This document shows, in pieces, positions 42,147-45,292 of a stretch of DNA of 45,292 nt (positions are counted from its first letter, which is position 1; each line of letters begins with the position of its first letter). A model generated the notes under the pieces. It did no database searches. It was not told the origin of the DNA and was given only the letters and a program-made list of their open reading frames with translations. Position numbers and translations under genes: made by a program. The stretch is from Bacteroidales bacterium (GTDB lineage Bacteria > Bacteroidota > Bacteroidia > Bacteroidales > UBA932): contig SFMU01000009.1 in the NCBI GenBank assembly GCA_004552965.1, positions 1 through 45,292 of the forward strand. The letters run 5' to 3'.

Positions 42147-43397
42147 CTATTCCCCGTAGAGATACTTCCTCTGCTCCTCGGTTAGGACATCGATGCTGAT
42201 GCCCCAGTCGGCCAGTTTGCGGGCAGCGACTTCTCCGTCGATGGAGGCCGGAACCTTGTGGAGCATTTCCCCGGGCCGCCTCGAAAGGGTGTCCCGGTTT
42301 TCAACGAGATACCTTGCGCTGAGGGCCTGTATCGCGAAGGACATGTCCATGATCTCGGCCGGATGGCCGTCGCCTGCAGCAAGATTCACCAGACGGCCTT
42401 CCGCCAGGATGAAGATCCGTCTGCCGGACTCCAGGACATATTCCTGGATGTTGGTCCTCGCCACGCGGGAGCTGACTGCCATTTCCTTGAGAGCGGCCAC
42501 ATTGACTTCGCAATCGAAATGACCGGCATTGCAGCAGATGGCGCCATCCTTCATGGCAAGGAAATGTTCCCTGCGGACAACATCGTCGCAACCGGTGACA
42601 GTCACGAATATGTCGCCGAGAGCCGCTGCCTGTGACATGCTCATCACCTCGAAGCCGTCCATCACGGCCTCCATCGCCTTGATCGGGTCGATCTCTGTCA
42701 CAATGACCTTGGCGCCCAGGCCTTTGGCCCTCATCGCAACGCCCTTTCCGCACCAGCCGTAACCGGCCACCACGACATATTTGCCGGCCACTATCAGGTT
42801 GGTAGTCCTGTCTATTCCGTCCCAGACCGACTGTCCGGTTCCGTAGCGGTTGTCAAACAGGTGCTTGCAGTCGGCATCGTTGACCAGCATCATGGGGAAC
42901 ATCAGCCGGTGCTCGCGGTCGAGGGTGCGCAGGCGGAGGATTCCGGTGGTGGTCTCCTCGCAGCCTCCTATCACTCCCGGAAGCAGTTCTGGATAGTTCT
43001 GGTGGATCATCGAAACAAGGTCTCCCCCATCGTCGATGATGATGTTGGGGCCGACGGCAATCACACGGCGGATTCCGTCTTCATATTCAGAGGCTGTGGC
43101 ATCGTGGACCGCGAAGACGTTGAGGCCGTCATGCACAAGTGCGGCCGCGATGTCGTCCTGGGTCGAAAGAGGGTTGCTGCCGGTGATGTACATCTCGGCT
43201 CCGCCGAGGGAGAGCACCTTGCAGAGGTAGGCTGTCTTGGCCTCCAGATGCACCGACAATGCTACGGTCAGGCCTTTGAAGGGCTTTGTCTCCTTGAATT
43301 CCTTTTCGAGTCCGCGCAGGAGCGGCATGTGGTTTCTGACCCACTCTATCTTCAGTTCGCCCGAAGGCCAAAGTTCCGGATTGCGTATCTCACTCAT
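42147..43397 (-). CDS. ahcY: S-adenosylhomocysteinase, short archaeal/Thermotoga type
   Basis: 416 residues. It splits S-adenosylhomocysteine to adenosine and homocysteine with tightly bound NAD. Motifs present: VALSVHLEAKTAYL, ITGSNPLSTQDDIAAAL, IIDDGGDLVS, GGCEETTTGI, NDADCKHLFDNRYGTGQS, the NAD loop VVAGYGWCGKGVA, NAGHFDCEVN and the C-terminal KYLYGE. The N-terminus (LKIEWVRNHMPLLRGLEKEF) and total length match the short form of archaea and Thermotogales. The usual Bacteroides enzyme has about 470 residues, with an insertion and a different N-terminus. A -7 element lies at 43419-43427. Confidence 0.93.
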   Translation of the reverse strand: MSEIRNPELWPSGELKIEWVRNHMPLLRGLEKEFKETKPFKGLTVALSVHLEAKTAYLCKVLSLGGAEMYITGSNPLSTQDDIAAALVHDGLNVFAVHDATASEYEDGIRRVIAVGPNIIIDDGGDLVSMIHQNYPELLPGVIGGCEETTTGILRLRTLDREHRLMFPMMLVNDADCKHLFDNRYGTGQSVWDGIDRTTNLIVAGKYVVVAGYGWCGKGVAMRAKGLGAKVIVTEIDPIKAMEAVMDGFEVMSMSQAAALGDIFVTVTGCDDVVRREHFLAMKDGAICCNAGHFDCEVNVAALKEMAVSSRVARTNIQEYVLESGRRIFILAEGRLVNLAAGDGHPAEIMDMSFAIQALSARYLVENRDTLSRRPGEMLHKVPASIDGEVAARKLADWGISIDVLTEEQRKYLYGE

Positions 43398-43418
43398 TGT
43401 ACCGATGTGTTTATGTTT

Positions 43419-43427
43419 GCAAAGATA
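43419..43427 (-). promoter_or_regulatory. promoter -7 element of ahcY
   Basis: On the - strand TATCTTTGC matches TAnnTTTG, 21 bases before the ahcY start codon. No good -33 element was seen. Confidence 0.55.
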
Positions 43428-43476
43428 GTCATTTCACCACAAGAATCCGACTTTCGCCAAATTGCGGAGGGTTTTA

Positions 43477-43508
43477 TTTGCCCCTGCAGTTTTGTTGACG
43501 TATTTTTG
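43477..43508 (+). promoter_or_regulatory. promoter of fabG
   Basis: TTTG (43477-43480), a 20-base spacer, then TATTTTTG (43501-43508), a good Bacteroidota consensus. It is divergent from the ahcY element. It lies inside an upstream extension of the fabG frame (from 43462), which supports the ATG at 43552. Confidence 0.7.
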
Positions 43509-43551
43509 CGTGACTGAAAAACAATTATTCATTAACATACCATATTCAATC

Positions 43552-44298
43552 ATGGGACTTCTCGAAGGAAAAGTCGCCCTCATCACGGGCGCAGCAAGAG
43601 GAATAGGAAAGGCAATCGCTCTCAAGTTTGCATCTGAAGGCGCCGATGTCGCTTTCACCGATCTCGTAATCAATGAGGCTGCCGAAGAGACCATAAGGGA
43701 AATCGAAGCTTTCGGACACAAGGTAAAGGGATACGCTTCCAACGCCGCCGATTTCGAACAGTCACACGACGTTGTCAGTCAGATAGTTGCCGACTTCGGA
43801 AGGATTGACATCCTGGTCAACAATGCAGGCATCACCAAGGATGGTCTGATGCTCAGGATGACCGAGGCTCAGTGGGACGCTGTCATCAACGTCAATCTCA
43901 AGTCCGCTTTCAACTTCATCCATGCTGTAACTCCGGTGATGGCACGCCAAAGGGGCGGAAGCATCATCAACATGTCTTCCGTGGTCGGTGTTTCCGGCAA
44001 TCCAGGACAGTGCAACTATTCCGCTTCGAAGGCAGGAATGATCGGACTGGCAAAATCGATTGCCAAGGAAATGGGTCCAAGGGGCATCAGGGCCAATTGC
44101 ATCGCTCCGGGCTTCATCATTTCCGACATGACCAAGGCTCTTCCGGACGAGGTACGCGAGAACTGGGTGAAGACCATTCCGCTGCGCCGCGGAGGCACCC
44201 CTGAGGATGTAGCCAACGTCGCTGTCTTCCTCGGAAGCGACCTGTCGAGCTACGTGTCAGGCCAGGTCATCCACTGCTGCGGTGCCATGAACTGCTAG
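43552..44298 (+). CDS. fabG: 3-oxoacyl-[acyl-carrier-protein] reductase
   Basis: 248 residues from the ATG at 43552. It reduces beta-ketoacyl-ACP with NADPH in fatty-acid elongation. The Rossmann motif is TGAARGIGKAIAL, followed by NNAGI, and the catalytic residues are Ser143 (NMSSVVG), Tyr156 and Lys160 (NYSASKAG). The cofactor and ACP regions look standard (APGFIISDMTKALP, LRRGGTPEDVANVAVFL, YVSGQVIH). The C-terminus CCGAMNC replaces the usual DGGM with a Cys pair, which is unusual. A trpA remnant on the other strand begins right after its stop. Confidence 0.93.
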   Translation: MGLLEGKVALITGAARGIGKAIALKFASEGADVAFTDLVINEAAEETIREIEAFGHKVKGYASNAADFEQSHDVVSQIVADFGRIDILVNNAGITKDGLMLRMTEAQWDAVINVNLKSAFNFIHAVTPVMARQRGGSIINMSSVVGVSGNPGQCNYSASKAGMIGLAKSIAKEMGPRGIRANCIAPGFIISDMTKALPDEVRENWVKTIPLRRGGTPEDVANVAVFLGSDLSSYVSGQVIHCCGAMNC

Positions 44299-44299
44299 A

Positions 44300-44523
44300 A
44301 ACAGCTTGTCAAGCGCCGCATCGGCATCACCTCCGGTCTTATCAAGCAGCTGGAGAAACTTGCTGAAATACGCCTGCCGGTCAGCACCGAAGTGTTTCTG
44401 GGCTCCGGTGGTGGCGGCACTGGACACCATGTAGATAAAGCCGTCGGTGTTGTCGTCGATGAAGCGGATCCTTTCATCCGAAGTCTCGGGAGTGATAAGC
44501 ATGGCGATACGAAGGTCATACTT
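44300..44523 (-). pseudogene. trpA: tryptophan synthase alpha chain (trpA) remnant
   Basis: Reading on the - strand directly after the TAA of the barrel gene, the frame gives KYDLRIAMLITPETSDERIR and then FIDDNTDGFIYMVSSAATTGAQ. This is the C-terminal half of TrpA of Bacteroidales type. It then jumps from QAYFSKF to a C-terminal-looking LLDKTGGDADAALDKLF, without the ~45-50 residues that hold the last phosphate-binding strands (the GFGIS and GAIIGS regions). The first ~165 residues are also absent. After LDKLF the frame reads the reverse of the fabG end. It is a truncated, internally deleted remnant with no function. A misassembly is the other possibility. Confidence 0.75.
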
Positions 44524-45292
44524 TTACCGGATGTTCAATCTGATTCCTATCAGGACCGCCCGTCCGATGTTCGTATTGTATGAAAGCCGTGTTACCTGGT
44601 CGATCACTTCCAGGTTGTGGCTTGCCGCGCTGTTCAGGAGATCTGAACCCTTGAGAAACAAGACAATGTCGTTCTTCTTTCCCAAGTGATAATCCATCGA
44701 TAAATCAAAGAAGGTGTCGTTGAAGCCGGGAAGTTCCGAATCATTCGTCAGTCTGGTCCATGAAAGACGCGTATTGAGAACAAGTTTGTCTGTCAGGTAC
44801 CAGACGATATCTCCGGAAGAGGAAAGATTCGAGCTGGAGTAGAGATAGGTGTCTGTGCAGGTAGCCTTGTTCACTGCATACGAGATCTGGGCAAGAAGGG
44901 AGAACTTTGTAGAAAAAATTGTGCTGACGGCAAGACTTCCTTTCAAACCTTCATCCCTGTTGACATAGGGAACCGATTCAATACAGTATGATGCGCCTGA
45001 ACTGTTCCATGATAAAACTGGTGTTATCTTCATGACATCGACGATGTCAACATCGGCGGATGCTTCGATTGAATAATTCGGAATACTGGATCCGTTGGTA
45101 TAGTGTATCAATTGCGAACCGGCAGGAAGCGAAAGCCCATATTCTTCCAGACAGGTATCTGTCAGGATGTTACGGATGTCAGTCACAATCGGATTGGCAA
45201 TATGGCTTATGCTGCCCGACAGATTCCAGACAGTACCTATCGAATATGAATTGTACGACAACTTCAGTCTGGCCTGCCGAGAGACAGGAATC
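44524..45292 (-). CDS. outer-membrane beta-barrel protein, C-terminal part only
   Basis: The frame is open to the window end (reading IPVSRQARLKLSYNSYS from the edge), so the 5' part is missing; a TTG at 45261 is not the true start. About 256 codons encode alternating strands with turns, such as YSIEASADVDIVDVMKITPVL, LVLNTRLSWTRL, FFDLSMDYHLGKKNDIVLFLK and RAVLIGIRLNIR at the C-terminus. This is the last third of a TonB-dependent receptor-like or OMP_b-brl_3 barrel, with the SDLLN motif of the penultimate strand. The substrate cannot be told from this part. Confidence 0.75.
   Translation of the reverse strand, partial: IPVSRQARLKLSYNSYSIGTVWNLSGSISHIANPIVTDIRNILTDTCLEEYGLSLPAGSQLIHYTNGSSIPNYSIEASADVDIVDVMKITPVLSWNSSGASYCIESVPYVNRDEGLKGSLAVSTIFSTKFSLLAQISYAVNKATCTDTYLYSSSNLSSSGDIVWYLTDKLVLNTRLSWTRLTNDSELPGFNDTFFDLSMDYHLGKKNDIVLFLKGSDLLNSAASHNLEVIDQVTRLSYNTNIGRAVLIGIRLNIR

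Noticed and set aside
1..45292. tRNA, rRNA, insertion sequence, integrase or toxin-antitoxin genes
   Set aside because: Looked for on both strands; no cloverleaf-like sequence, transposase motif, terminal inverted repeat or small paired toxin gene could be supported.

Overview
The window is a stretch of chromosome from a member of the Bacteroidota, most likely Bacteroidales. The evidence is lipoprotein and outer-membrane genes of Bacteroidota type (BACON, DUF5689 and DUF3857 domains, an S46 peptidase, a TonB-dependent receptor with a carboxypeptidase-like N-terminal domain), Bacteroidota-type promoters (TTTG, 19-20 bases, TAnnTTTG; clearest at 33199-33230 and 43477-43508), and ribosomal proteins that read as Bacteroidales. 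Base composition is GC-rich for the group, which would fit a gut lineage such as Rikenellaceae or Cryptobacteroides-like bacteria, but the genus cannot be fixed from this window. No tRNA, rRNA, CRISPR array, phage gene or insertion sequence was found.

Layout. 1-8883 (+): an envelope cluster with a 5'-truncated BACON/OB-fold protein, a secreted DNA/RNA non-specific endonuclease, a secreted endonuclease/exonuclease/phosphatase, a TonB-dependent receptor and a DUF5689 lipoprotein. Together these look like a system to bind, cut and import extracellular nucleic acid. 8915-11617 (+): an M3 peptidyl-dipeptidase and a small beta-barrel, ended by a strong terminator. 11697-14983 (-): a LacI-type regulator downstream of a membrane pyrophosphatase. 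15353-17925 (+): a nitrogen cluster with a Gln-rich leader peptide, an attenuator, a frameshifted outer-membrane protein gene, glnK and amtB. 18057-20790 (-): upp and an S46 dipeptidyl-peptidase. 20931-21911 (+): miaA. 21944-24828 (-): uvrC and a TlpA-like lipoprotein. 24883-28961 (-): a Gfo/Idh/MocA oxidoreductase and a HEAT-repeat/3-keto-disaccharide hydrolase protein. 29220-33138 (-): part of the S10 ribosomal operon (rplC-rplD-rplW-rplB-rpsS-rplV-rpsC), with its own promoter and terminator. 33305-38212 (+): cdaA, mutS2, yraN and a manC-like gene. 38270-42114 (-): two coupled DUF3857/transglutaminase-like proteins. 42147-43397 (-): a short, archaeal/Thermotoga-type S-adenosylhomocysteinase. 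43552-44298 (+): fabG. 44300-45292 (-): a trpA remnant and the C-terminal end of an outer-membrane barrel gene that runs off the window.

The most exciting item is at 15353-15531. A 33-codon reading frame with 11 CAG glutamine codons is followed by a perfect Rho-independent terminator. The end of the peptide frame carries a 9-base segment complementary to the terminator's left arm, and the start of the frame carries a 7-base segment complementary to that same region. This is the full 1:2 / 2:3 / 3:4 logic of a trp-type attenuator, but with glutamine codons and placed upstream of glnK-amtB. It suggests that charging of tRNA-Gln controls ammonium uptake in this lineage. A 14-base sequence is also repeated just before the start codons of the porin-like gene and glnK in this cluster.
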